A stretch of DNA of 64,000 bases from positions 496,001 to 560,000 of the forward strand of contig JAUZTG010000039.1 of NCBI GenBank assembly GCA_030734395.1, in the 5' to 3' direction. Under the pieces are notes generated by a model. That model saw nothing but the letters and a program-made list of their open reading frames with translations. It was not told the DNA's origin and did no database searches. Shown here piece by piece: positions 53,864 through 64,000 of this stretch. The position numbers and the translations under genes are program-made. Positions within the stretch are counted from its first letter, which is position 1; each line of letters begins with the position of its first letter. This DNA comes from Sarocladium kiliense (taxonomy: Eukaryota > Ascomycota > Sordariomycetes > Hypocreales > Sarocladiaceae).

Positions 53864-56800
53864 ATGGCCACAGAGCCCACCGCTGTTGATAGTCCTGCCG
53901 ATGTTCCTGCTCAGATCTCCACCTCCCAGAACGTGAGTGCTCCTCTGTTTCGGCTGCTTTCTCGATGCACGCGACCTCAGAGATGCTTTCAGAGCTATTC
54001 TTGGAGGATCCCCATCTTACGACACATCCTGGTTCCGACTCCTTGCTAACGACTGTTTCTTCTGTAGATCAACGACTCCCAAGATGTCACGCACGACGCT
54101 CCAGCTGTAAACGGCAGCACTACGCCTGACGAAGTTGAGAACAAGCGCATCACGAGCGTCGAGGACCAATCAAACTCTGCCGATCCCAGCGTCAGCGGCG
54201 GTTCCGATAATGAGGCTGCACGTGCCGACGGTGCCAAAGACAAAGATGGAGACAAGGGTCATCTTCGGACAGGCTCCACGGTCAAGAAGCCAACTACTTT
54301 CAAGGCTGTGTCTGTCAACAAGAAGTTCCTTGCCGCCAAGTCGGGTACTACCAGTCCATCACCTGGCATCGGAGACAAGATTGTTGGGACCAAGACACCT
54401 CCACCGGGATCGGGAAGTCTGACCGGTTCGCGTCCTCGTCTGGTAGCGAAGACTGGGAGTGGCACAGGAAATACACTGCCGAAGTTCTCGTCTGCGGCCA
54501 ATGGAGGGAAGGCTCCAACAGCACCCGATCCGAACGTAGTATGGAATCGCAATCGACGTATGTTGATCAGCCACGAAGAACTTGGTTTAATTGTTTGTGC
54601 TAACTTTGCCACCAGCGCCAGAGCCAAAGGTATATACCGATGAGGAGCTCAAGAAGTATGGCATCCACATGGCTAGTCGCCTCAAGGAGGACGATGCTTC
54701 AGGGCAGAACAAGTGGGCCGATATCGACGACGACGATGATGACTGGGCACCTGAGACAATCACCTGGGGTGACGGCACGAAGACGACGCTGCCGCATCAT
54801 GAAGATCAACCTGTCCCTCCGACCGAAGCTCCCGCTGCCGCTACTCCAGTGAGGACCGAAGAGAAACCACGATCTCCTGCTCCCAGCGCTGCAGTACCAC
54901 CACCGCCGACCAAGTCCAGTGGTTTGGCATCCGGCAAGGGTCTTGTTCTCAAACCAGCTTCCCAAGAGAAGCCCACGCTTGTGGCGAAACCGCCCGCGCC
55001 GCCGGCACCTGTCAAGTCCCCATGGGCCGCTATACCTACCGTTGAGCGAGCGTCCCCAGTTGCACCTGAGCAGATGCAACCCCCACCTCGTGGACCACCT
55101 TCCCATTATCGAGATGCGCCGCAGCAACCCCCGAAGGAGATTGCTGCAGATGACTTCAGCCGCGCTGCTTACAGGGACGGCCCCTCACATGGCAGGGAAC
55201 TATTCAACTCTAATTCTGGCCTTTACGAGCCTGTCGGAGAGAGACGCGGCTCACGACATGATCCGCATGCGCGCCATCCGGCGGTGCTGCAGCGATCCCA
55301 CGGAGGCGATCACCCTGCTGAGCCATCGAGCGCGTTCCAGACGCATAGAAGCGGCCAAGATCACTCATTTGGGCGCCGACGTGCATCCTCCAATCTCAGT
55401 GGCGGAAGCGGTGCATACTTCCAACGCGGTTCCAAGGCAACTGATTCATCGATGCCACCACCTGACTTGATGGGTGCACGACGTCCTTCCTTGGCTGGTT
55501 CGGTAGAGAGCCCTCACTCGCCACATGTGCAACCTGTGCCAAGTCACGGGCAGCAAAGGGTTGCCCCGCCAGGCGGTTGGCAGCAAGGCTCATCTCCTCA
55601 TCATACCTTTGCCGCTCCTCTTGAGCAACAAGGTCCTCCTCCAGCAATGCCTCCTGGACAGGATGACGTTGAGTTGCAGCAGAAGATCATGCGTGAAAGT
55701 CGCGAGCAAGCTCGTAAACGACGTCTCGAGGAGGAGGCCAGGCTGGAAGAAGAGAAGAAGGAACGTATCCGCAAGAAGCTCGAGTCTCTTGGGCCTGCCC
55801 CAGAAAAGAAGGCGGAAAAGCAGGAGCCCCCACCCAAGGTCATTTCCAGACCGACGCAGATTCAGCAAAGGGAAACGAAGGATCCAACGCAGCAGATCAC
55901 AGAGGCTATCAAGGAGCTTCACCAGGCCAAGCCAGAGCTGGAGGCAGCATCTGCCTCACAAGACGGGTCGGCACCCAAGCCTAGGCGACCTTCGATGAAT
56001 AACGCGGGCCCCTTACCACCTTCGACAAGACGGATGTCTACCGGGCATGACTCGAAACGTCCGGACCTTTGGTCTGGCTCAGGATCCCGACCAGAAAGGT
56101 TCCCGCCGTGGGGTCCTGGTGCGCAGCCTACCACGCAAGCTGTCTGGGGTGCTCCAAACAACAACAGAGGCCTCGGCAATGGCACGTTCAGTACCGACCT
56201 TGGGCGCATCTCAGATCCTGCAGGACCTCCTGCTCCCCCAGGACAGGGTCCTGCTCCTATTGGCCCTCCAGGTGCTGCTCGACCGTCAATTGATCCTCGC
56301 CCACAGCCACAAGCCCCTATTGGTTCGCGCCCATCGCGCTTCGCCAACTCAGGCTCTGATCTGGCCAGCAAATGGATCAACGGTGTCGCCGAGAACGACA
56401 AGAAGATGAGTGCTGAGCGCCTTGCAGAAAGGATGCAACGTGACGCTCAGCTCGCAGAGCGAGGATTGAGCCTCGAAGACGCCCAACCACAGATCAAGGA
56501 TACCTGGCGACCAGTCCACGCAAGTGATGGTACTCGCCGGCCCATTGGCTCTCTTGACGGGGTACCACCGCCGCCTCCCAATCCTGCAGGTGTCATCGGC
56601 TCAAAGAGCAGCTCGTTGTTGTCACAGGGACCACCAGGACAGCAATCTCAAGGCAGGATGTCTCGGTTCTTCCCTGCTAACGCGCCACGGATGGATGCTC
56701 AAGATCATGGACAGCCACCACGATCATCGTCTCCTTCTCCACCGCCACCCATGATGGAGGATCACCCTGCCTACGAGGGCGACGTGATGCACCCTTTGGT

Positions 56801-57662
56801 TTCTTTGCCGAGACCACAGCCGCGCGTTAAGTTGCCTCCATCTATGGCCGCCGCTCAGGCCGGACAAGTGAACCAGGCTCCTCAGCAATTCAGCTGGGCC
56901 AATCCTGGATCATTCAGTAATGCTGTACGTGGGCCACCGCCCCCGACGGCAGCACACGCTGGACCAGGTGGTCATCGGGCTACCAGCACCTCACAAGCCG
57001 ATTGGCAGAACAGGTTCAACAGCCTTTTGCACACAGGCAAGGCTACTTCACCGCCCAAAGCTATGGGTGTCGATCCTGCTAGCAGAAACGCACTCGACCA
57101 CACGCTGCACCAAGATTCTGCGACGGTCTCGCTTCCTGGCAAGGCTATTTTCCGACAGCTGACGGATGATCCCAAGTCTACCATCACCAAGCCAATGGCA
57201 GAAGAATGCTTCGAAGAGCAAGAGATGGGGTCCCTACCACAGATCAAGCTTCCCCACGATACACCCGAGGCAGCATGGCATCCCGCAGCGGACCAGATGC
57301 GGCCTTTCCCGAAGAGATTATGGGTGCAAGCGACTAATTCGGAGTCATTCTATTTTGTCCCTGAGATCTCAGGCAGCAACATTTCTCTGAAGATCCTCAT
57401 ACCCGGCATGAGCGAAGCCAAGGTTGTTTCGGTCCCTAATACCATGACAAGGGGCGGACGAGGAGGGCACAGCAGACCAGGGCCTCGCAACCGTGGCTCC
57501 AGTGGACGCGGCGGCAAGCGGGACTCCGCAAGCCCCCGTGTTGAGCGTGATTCAACGGCCGAGCCAACGCGAGGACGTGGCCGTGGCTCATACCGAAGTA
57601 GGGGATCGGATAATTGGACGCGACAAGCATCGTCTTCCCAGCAGGCATCGATCTCGACCTAG
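53864..57662 (+). CDS. Large disordered fungal protein with acidic W-motif and RGG tail
   Basis: Function unknown to me; I recognise it only as a type of protein conserved in filamentous fungi. Exons 53864-53932, 54068-54557 and 54616-57662; 1201 residues, almost all low-complexity (Pro, Ser, Gly, Gln). Ordered-looking islands: FKAVSVNKKFLAAKSG (about 100), PRLVAKTGSGTGNTLPKFSS, VYTDEELKKYGIHMASRL (about 195), then NKWADIDDDDDDWAPETITW (about 220). A charged helix (about 537-580, ESREQARKRRLEEEARLEEE) is a likely coiled coil. A C-terminal block (about 1060-1120) with LWVQATNSESFYFVPE precedes an Arg-Gly-rich tail (RGGRGGHSRPGPRNRGSSGR). RGG tails commonly bind RNA, so an mRNA or translation role is my inference. 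Confidence 0.8.
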
Positions 57663-58788
57663 AGCGAGCCAAGACGATCAAGCTGGGCGGCGCGTGTCTC
57701 AATTGGACTCCAAGACAATTGATTGAATCAACCCTATTGCATCGCGAGCCAATCGATGCTGGCTACTATACCGAATGAGCATCGACCATACTGTCGATGC
57801 CAACGCAGAGCTCCTCTTTCAAGGAGGAAGCTTTCTGAACTGATAATCGATGCCTACGTGGCGTGTACAACTTCTTCCACCACCGGAGCACACACATACT
57901 ACAGACTCAGTGGCTTTGATATTTATGCTTTATTTCCTCTTTGCGCTTTCTTCTAACTACTGCTCTTGTTTGATGTTCTTCGTCGTTTGGCACGGACCTA
58001 TTGCTGCTGTGTACGTATTGTGATGGACCGGGGCAGGGAAGGGGGCGGATTCATGTGGCTTGCCACGGGCACAAAGAGGCGTCACATCGAGGCGTGCAAT
58101 ACCCCGACGGATGAGAAGTGTGGTGTACTCGTACTCAACCCTGTGATCAGAAGGATCGACGGATCAGTGCCAGAACTATCCCTCACGGTACGCCAACGCT
58201 TCGGGTCTTCGGTAACAGACATGTCCCGTCCCATGTTTCCTGCGGAAAGATGAGGATTTCGTCCGCTGCGACTTTCGGGGCTTTCGCTTGTATGTATTGT
58301 GGCTGCCACGGCTTGTCTATGGACACAGAGGAAGCCACACGAACACAAGGAATTCGAGAAAGGTGTTTTCCACAGTCGTTCTACTACCAAATCTCGAACA
58401 GCACCAGGATGGCTGGTCGACCGTCGGTGTGTATAGGTCGGGAGCGAGGCTTCCAAGATGAAGAAATCAGTTCTGAACTCAAACTTATCACAATGTGTCT
58501 CAACGTGGCTACTCGAGGTGCGTGACTGGCGAGAGGATATTCCCCATGACCAGTCTATATAAGACTCGAAATTCAGACAAGCAAGTGCCATTTACAACCT
58601 GATAAATATTCTGCATATAAAACCCTCATAAGCTCATGAAAACGATACCATCCCATGCCCTTGTGCCAAATACCGCATTGCAACATCATACACGCCATGT
58701 AGAAACCTCCCGAACCACAGTCATCTCAGACAAAAAGCTCTAGCCAAACAACAACATATGCCATATCCATTCTTTCATGCATTCTCTA
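57663..58788. other. Convergent 3' region
   Basis: 1.13 kb between the stop codons of the RGG protein and MCM6. Frames of 169 (minus) and 135 (plus) codons overlap each other and show no domain; I treat them as chance. Confidence 0.4.
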
Positions 58789-61688
58789 TTAATACTCCTC
58801 CACAGCGCAGTTCGGGTGCAGAACATAGACGATACTCGCTGTTGCGGCTGAGGAACTTGTTGGTGCGCTTTGTGCTGCCGCGTCGGCGTCTGCGAGGCCC
58901 TCGCCGCGCAGGGCCATGAGGATGTTTTCCTGTATTGTGCGTTAGTAAATAGTTCATCGACTTCTGGGGTGTGGAGAGGGGGTCTTACTTTGACCATCTT
59001 CTTCAATACCATGGCTGCCAATGCTTTTTCTCTGTGGTAATCCTCCTCGCCTTCCATCTCTGCCTCCTTCTGCTCCAGATACCACGACACGAGTGTCTCA
59101 CCGTTGACACCGTCGCCACTGCCGCTCTCGTCGTCGTTGATCCGTTGAACAAACATGTTCACCATCTTGGTGTACTGCTCCCATGTGATCTTGTGCTGAC
59201 GCTTCTGGCTTTGTTGTTGGTCATCACCGTCCATGGTCGTATCTTGCACTGCAGCGCGGAGAGTCTCCTGGGTATCTTCAGCGGCGAGGGCCGGGTCTTC
59301 CTCCTCATCGATGACTTCCACGTCGTCGTGCTCGACGGAGATAATACTCTGTCTGAGGAGAGTGTATGCTTCGACGACCATCTCGGAGGTGATCTCCTCT
59401 GTGCAGTTCACCTTTGCGATGGCCTCTGATAGTCGGATCATACTCTCCAACTGACGGACTGTGATTCTGTAGGAGTTCTTGCCCACACCGCCCTGTGCAT
59501 CATCGGCTCTGAGCTCCTTGTACTTCATGACAAGGACTTCCTTCGCGTCTTCTGTGAACTCTGGGCGGAAAGTCCTGGCGAAGCGGATGTAGCGCTGGAG
59601 TTGTTCTGTGCTGAACTCAGGCTCAATGGCCTCATCGCGGAGCTGGTGCACGCCGACGATATGTTCTGCAAGGTGGCGGTCGACTTGCTCATTGCACTCG
59701 TCAAGAACGACGAAGAAGAGATCGAAACGAGACATGATGGGTGCGGACATGTTGATGTTGGCACGGAGTGTGGTTTTGCGGTTGTACCGTCCACCGACAG
59801 GGTTGGCTGCGGCGAGGATACTGGCGCGAGCGTTGAGAGTGGCTTGGATGCCGGCCTTTGCGATAGAGATAGTCTGCTGTTCCATGGCTTCGTGAATGGC
59901 GACTTGATCGGCAATGTCCATCTTGTCGAACTCATCGATGGCACAGATACCATTGTCAGCCAGCATGAGCGCACCAGCCTCGATAGTGAACTCGCCCGTC
60001 TCCTCGTCCTTGACGACTGCGGCTGTGAGACCAGCAGCGGAGGAGGCCTTGCCGCTGGTGTAGACGGCGCGAGGCGCGAAGGAGCAGACGTATTTGAGGA
60101 ATTGGGACTTGGATGTGGAAGGATCGCCGACAATGCAGATATTGATGTCACCACGGAGTTGCATGCCCTCAGGGGTGCTCTTGTGGACACCGGACATCAG
60201 CTGGAGAAGGAGACCCTTCTTGACAACTTCGTGGCCGTACACCATGGGTGCAATGGAGCCAACAAGGCGAGAGTAGATGTGATCACCGTGGACCATGGCA
60301 CGCAAGTCCTCAATCTCTGAAGGGTTCATCGAGGCTAGGACAGTAGCCTGTGCGTCCTCGGTAGATTCGTTACCCTCAGCAGATGCGTTCTGTGTGAGAG
60401 CATTGATGATATCAGCCACGCCGCCAGCGCCGGACTGACCAGATGCTGCATTGTCGGGTGTGACCATGCAGGCCAGAAAGGCAAGTCGGTAAGTCAGATC
60501 TCTGACACCAAGGGCCTTAAGACCAGACACGCCACTGCCGCCAGCATCAGCACCACGAGGGGCATTGCGGTCGTCACGAACGGCAGTGGGACGCAGACCA
60601 GGAAGACCAAGCTGGCTAACATCAGGGACGACGATGAGAGCACCAGTGAAGATGCACTTCTCACCGGCCTTTGCGCGGTCGACAATCTCACCTCGGAGAA
60701 TGACGTCCATGGTACGAGGCATGCTGCCCGTTGGAATCTCTGAGCTGTTCTCCTGAATGCGCACCTTCTGCCAATCGACGAAAGTGCTGTGCCGGATATC
60801 GAGTTGCCACGCGAAGCGATTCTGACAGCTCTGGTTGGGGCATTGTGTGGGCTCGGTGTACCGGAAGGTTTGCTCGATGTTGGGTACGACCGTTCGGCAG
60901 GCTTCGCAAACGAAGGTCGCCACGGAGAGTTCTGGTCGGACCTCAGAGGTTCTGGTGACTGTGCCGGAGATGGACAGAAGTTGTCCGATGTTCGCGGCGC
61001 GGAGGGCACGGACGCGTGAGACGAGAGGAAGATTGTAGAAAGCGATGGAGAAGAGCTTGTCGGTCTGCTGGTGCTCATTCTTGCGGTGTGAAGCATCACT
61101 TTGGCTGGCCGAGCCAAGCTGACTGGCAGCGGATGTGGAGGTGGTAGTGGTAGCTTGACGATGCTCACGGAAGTATTGTGGCTCGTACTTCTGAATCATG
61201 CGATGAAGTGCGGAGGTAAGGAAAGGGAGGAAGCGGTAGTACTGGCGCATGATACCGTCTGCGAGAGAACCGTTCTCCCAGGTTGCGAGATGGCGCCAGT
61301 CGACATAGAAGGTGGAAAGCGAATAGGTACGCATACCCCTGATCTGTGCAACATAGTACTTGTCCGAAGTCATGGCGCTCGAACCAGGAGTCATGGCAGG
61401 AGCATTGGATGTGTCCTCGACAAAGCTCTCGATGAAACCCTCGAAGTGCTCCTGAATGATCAGACCGATCTTATCCTCGACGCGGGGAATAGGCCCATTC
61501 GAGGCGCCCGGGCGGGAACTCCTGGGAACCTGATCATCTGCGAAACCGTCGGCATCGTCGTCGGGGTTTTCTGAGGGCGGGCCACGAGGGCGAACGGCTG
61601 AGGAGGAAGAGCCAGGGAAGCCTTGACGGCGAGGGGTGCGCGAGGGGGCGTCGGACATGAGATATCCGGCGTCGCTTGAGGCCGCCAT
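58789..61688 (-). CDS. mcm6: DNA replication licensing factor MCM6
   Basis: AAA+ ATPase subunit of the MCM2-7 replicative helicase. Exons 61688-58989 and 58929-58789; 946 residues. MCM6 rather than another MCM is shown by SGTVTRTSEVRPELSVATF and VRIQENSSEIPTGSMPRTMD with CIFTGALIVVPDVSQLG. Zinc knuckle: CEAC...CPNQSC. ATPase motifs: GDPSTSKSQF (Walker A), ICAIDEFDKM (Walker B), SRFDLFFVVLDECN (arginine finger). The C-terminal winged helix ends, after a 59 bp intron, in ENILMALRGEGL and YVLHPNCAVEEY. Without that intron the frame runs on into an unrelated tail, so unspliced models would have a wrong C-terminus. The N-terminal ~65 residues are disordered, with Ser/Thr-Pro sites. Confidence 0.96.
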
Positions 61689-62439
61689 GGTGGGCGTTGG
61701 TTATGCGTCGATTGCGATGCAAGCCTTTGTTATTTGGTGGATATGCGCGCAAGGAAAAGGAAGGCGAAAGGCGGATGCGGATGGTCGCAGGTTGGACGTG
61801 CTGTGAAGATAATGGTGATGATGCAGGGAGGAGGTGGAAAGGGACGAAATTCGAGGCGCGGAGACGCGTCTTTCACGCGTCGAGGGGTTGAGGGAGGAGA
61901 CGCGACTTTAATTGATTGCATGGCGCTAGTCGCGGTTTGGAGGTACCACTGAATGGGTGGGAGATCCGCCTATTCAAGATGTACCATCGAGTATGGGTCT
62001 AATAAGGGCACAAAGCGGGCGTCAAAGCATGAAGTGAACATTGATGATAGTAGAATGTGTCAATGGGATGCCAATCGTAGCATTTATCGGTGCAGAGTGA
62101 CCTGTTTTGCCAACAAAGGTCAAACGTGGCAGCTAGTATGTCGGAAGCTCATAGCTGGGCTACCTCAGCGAGCTGCTTCTGCAGTCATATGCAGAAGTAT
62201 ACCGTCTAGCAGTGAAGAGAAAGCACCGAGACTTGAGGGCATAATGCCAATGATGTCTCGTAGAGCCTAGTCGTCTGGTGAATCCAATACAAGGAGGCCC
62301 ATGATCACAGCGTCGAATAAAGTGATTGTCATATCATGCGTCCCAGGATCTGGACCTCCTGTAGACACTCCTTCCGTCGATGTTCCTCGCTGTTCTCTCT
62401 TCTCTTATGTCCGTTGTAGTCCAAGCCTAGATCCAGATC
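61689..62439. other. MCM6 promoter and RNase H2C 3' region
   Basis: 751 bp between two minus-strand genes. No gene seen apart from the MCB sites listed separately. Confidence 0.45.
61864..61880. promoter_or_regulatory. Two MluI cell-cycle boxes upstream of MCM6
   Basis: ACGCGT at 61864-61869 and again at 61875-61880, 11 bp apart (one helical turn), 176-192 bp upstream of the MCM6 start codon. ACGCGT is the MCB site of the MBF factor (Mbp1/Swi6), which drives G1/S genes in yeasts. An ACGCGA follows at about 61900. Confidence 0.6.
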
Positions 62440-63049
62440 TCACTTCTTATCCGTACCAGCATCCTCCGTCGAATACGAGTGAATCTGCCCCGGAGTCAGC
62501 ACACGATCGGCTTAGTCTGCTGTTTTCACTCGATAGGCACTCACCTTGTCTGATACCTGCAGCCACTCTTCTATGCTCCTGACGTATGGGTCGCTATCCG
62601 CATCCGCCATTGCCTCATGGCCCCAAACAACCATCTCGTCGAACTCGGCCGTGACGCGCATAGTTCCCGTATCCGGCCCTGGCTCCTCTGCTTCTAGATC
62701 TATGACATTGTCGTCGGTGGTCGTTGATGCCTTGCTGTCGCTGGGATCATCTCTCCGTTGCAAGACAACGCCGCGACATTGCTCTGGGAGTTTGACTGTC
62801 CTGCCTTGAAGCTTCCTGCCACGGAAGTATGCGGTTCGTGAGTTATCTTCAATGCCCATGCTGTTAGCCAATTGAACAAAAGAATATCTCGCAAAGTATG
62901 GTCGCCTCACCATCGCCTTCTGCGGGTGTCCAGAAAGACTCTACAGGGTCGACAGGGCCGTCGTGGTAGATACGTGCTGGAAGCACATTGGCGACTGCCT
63001 TGGTCTTACTGTCGCGCTCGTCGCGTATTGACAGGATTGGTTGTGACAT
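62440..63049 (-). CDS. Ribonuclease H2 subunit C
   Basis: Non-catalytic subunit (Rnh203/RNASEH2C) of RNase H2, which removes ribonucleotides from DNA and RNA-DNA hybrids in the nucleus. Exons 63049-62911, 62846-62545 and 62484-62440; 161 residues. Family blocks: ANVLPARIYHDGPVDPVESF with FWTP (beta strand 1), TAYFRGRKLQGRTVKLPEQC, RGVVLQRR, then FDEMVVWGHEA and DPYVRSIEEWLQVSDK. The last exon restores the usual IHS end (KIHSYSTEDAG). The first intron's acceptor is TTGAAG, the only nearby choice that keeps the frame. An acidic insert (about 90-110) sits in the variable loop. Confidence 0.85.
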
Positions 63050-63820
63050 TTTGCTTTGTGACGACGTGTACACTGGAGGTTCGATGCTGGGTTCGCGAAT
63101 CGAAGATGACTGCGGTTGAATGCGACGCGACTGGCGCGTTGAGTGGTTGCCCAATTGGGACGTGCAGTAAGGTACCCTGGACACCCTTCGTCTGCTGGTC
63201 CTCTCGTCAACACTTCTCCAAGCTTAAGGTCTTTGAATAAAAGATAATTTTCACAATATTATGACGGTAAGACTCCGATTCTGACCGTTTACAATGCTTA
63301 AGTGCACCAGATGTTACAGTTGCACGTATTTTGCACGTCTGTGTACAAGGTGGTCAAACTATGATGTCTACCAGGTCGATACCATTTTTTACCCTGCTTT
63401 TCTGTCGTTTGCTGGAACACGAAGTAGGATTCTTGTATGGCCTTGAAATAGATATTTATGCATTAATACACACTTTACGTGTAATGGGATAGCCAAATAG
63501 CTTTGGCTCACTCAGAGGAGGCCAATGTGGCCTCCAGCTGCTGCTGTCGACTCAATAGCGACTCGACCTGCGCTCGGCCGAGGATGAGAGGACTAACCAG
63601 CTTACATGCCCGAAGCAAATAGCTCTACATGCCGCCTCCCGATTCTCGAGTTCCCAGGACCGAGAGCAAGCCGCATAGACCAAGGTTGAATCCCTATCTA
63701 TGCGCTCAGCTCTGTAGTTGGACGTCGTGATAATCTTCAATGGCGACCTTGCCTGAAGACGTCTGGGACCCGTTGACTAGATCAAAGTAACAAGATATCT
63801 CTGAACAGATTCGCTCTGTT
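63050..63820. other. Intergenic, RNase H2C promoter
   Basis: 771 bp between two minus-strand genes. No supported gene; a 62-codon minus frame near the right end looks like 3' untranslated sequence of the next gene. Confidence 0.4.
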
Positions 63821-64000
63821 TCAACCCTTCTTCTTCCCCTTCTTGCCCTTCCCTCCTCCCTTGGCCGGCCTTGGTGCATATCGGTTGGCATGGTCAACAT
63901 CGAATGCACTCTTGTGTTTCCGGAAAAGCAGCATTGTTACCCTTGCATCTTCAACACTCGAGTGGGCGCCCTCCTGAATCTCCAGGTTCAACAACTCACG
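63821..64000 (-). CDS. REX4-like 3'-5' RNA exonuclease, C-terminal fragment
   Basis: Partial gene cut by the window edge; only the last 59 residues are present. LEIQEGAHSSVEDARVTMLL is the third exonuclease motif of DEDDh nucleases, with the catalytic histidine and aspartate in HSSVEDA, in the form seen in Rex4/ISG20-like proteins. It is followed by FRKHKSAFD and a basic tail (KGGGKGKKGKKKG) that would serve as a nucleolar signal. Rex4 acts in pre-rRNA processing in yeast. The frame is open up to the edge. Confidence 0.75.
   Translation of the reverse strand, partial: RELLNLEIQEGAHSSVEDARVTMLLFRKHKSAFDVDHANRYAPRPAKGGGKGKKGKKKG

Noticed and set aside
58082..58591. 169-codon minus-strand frame between RGG protein and MCM6
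   Set aside because: Overlaps a similar-sized plus-strand frame, has no domain, and lies between two 3' ends.
58740..58988. Read-through C-terminus of MCM6 in the unspliced frame
   Set aside because: Splicing the 59 bp intron restores the conserved MCM6 end, so the read-through tail is artefactual.

Overview
The window is nuclear DNA of a filamentous ascomycete (Pezizomycotina; Dothideomycetes is my best guess, at low confidence). Genes sit on both strands and are broken by short GT-AG introns, mostly 40-105 bp. The gene set includes a Zn2Cys6 regulator, a chitin synthase, the IPC-synthase subunit Kei1, an external alternative NADH dehydrogenase with EF-hand, a fused uridine kinase-UPRT and a sulfite reductase hemoprotein with a large N-terminal extension. 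I see no rRNA, tRNA, transposon or CRISPR. Spliced models below were built by hand from splice signals and family conservation. For every multi-exon model except the chitin synthase's long N-terminus, the joined exons give an open frame whose length divides by three.

Region 1 (1-18.5 kb) is accessory and catabolic: a secreted phospholipase B, an indoleamine 2,3-dioxygenase with an N-terminal hydrophobic anchor, then an NCS1 permease transcribed divergently from a 1001-residue hydantoinase/oxoprolinase-DUF917 protein. These last two share a 537 bp promoter with four GATA-factor motifs and look like a uptake-plus-ring-opening module for a cyclic amide. A small membrane protein with an I9-like domain follows. 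Next is a Zn2Cys6 regulator divergent from a MOSC-flavin reductase-2Fe2S fusion, then a LITAF-like zinc-ribbon protein with a PPxY motif.

Region 2 (18.5-25 kb) is gene-poor. It holds a GH29 alpha-L-fucosidase on the plus strand and, all on the minus strand, four very small cysteine-rich genes (68-78 residues). Their sequences have diverged almost completely, yet seven cysteines stay at the same positions (2, 11, 14, 31, 44, 59/60, 62/63). I do not recognise this family; it is the main candidate for an undescribed system here. A possible decayed fifth copy lies at about 18.9-19.1 kb.

Region 3 (25-64 kb) is conserved housekeeping: chitin synthase, sulfite reductase beta subunit, Kei1, phosphoserine aminotransferase, Rab6/Ryh1, Nop53, external NADH dehydrogenase, uridine kinase-UPRT, Gid8, complex I NDUFS4, ATP synthase subunit f, a large disordered RGG protein, MCM6, RNase H2 subunit C and the 3' end of a Rex4-like exonuclease. 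Regulatory signals match some of these jobs: two MluI cell-cycle boxes upstream of MCM6, a CCAAT box between the head-to-head respiratory genes, and three CACGTG boxes between Kei1 and serC.
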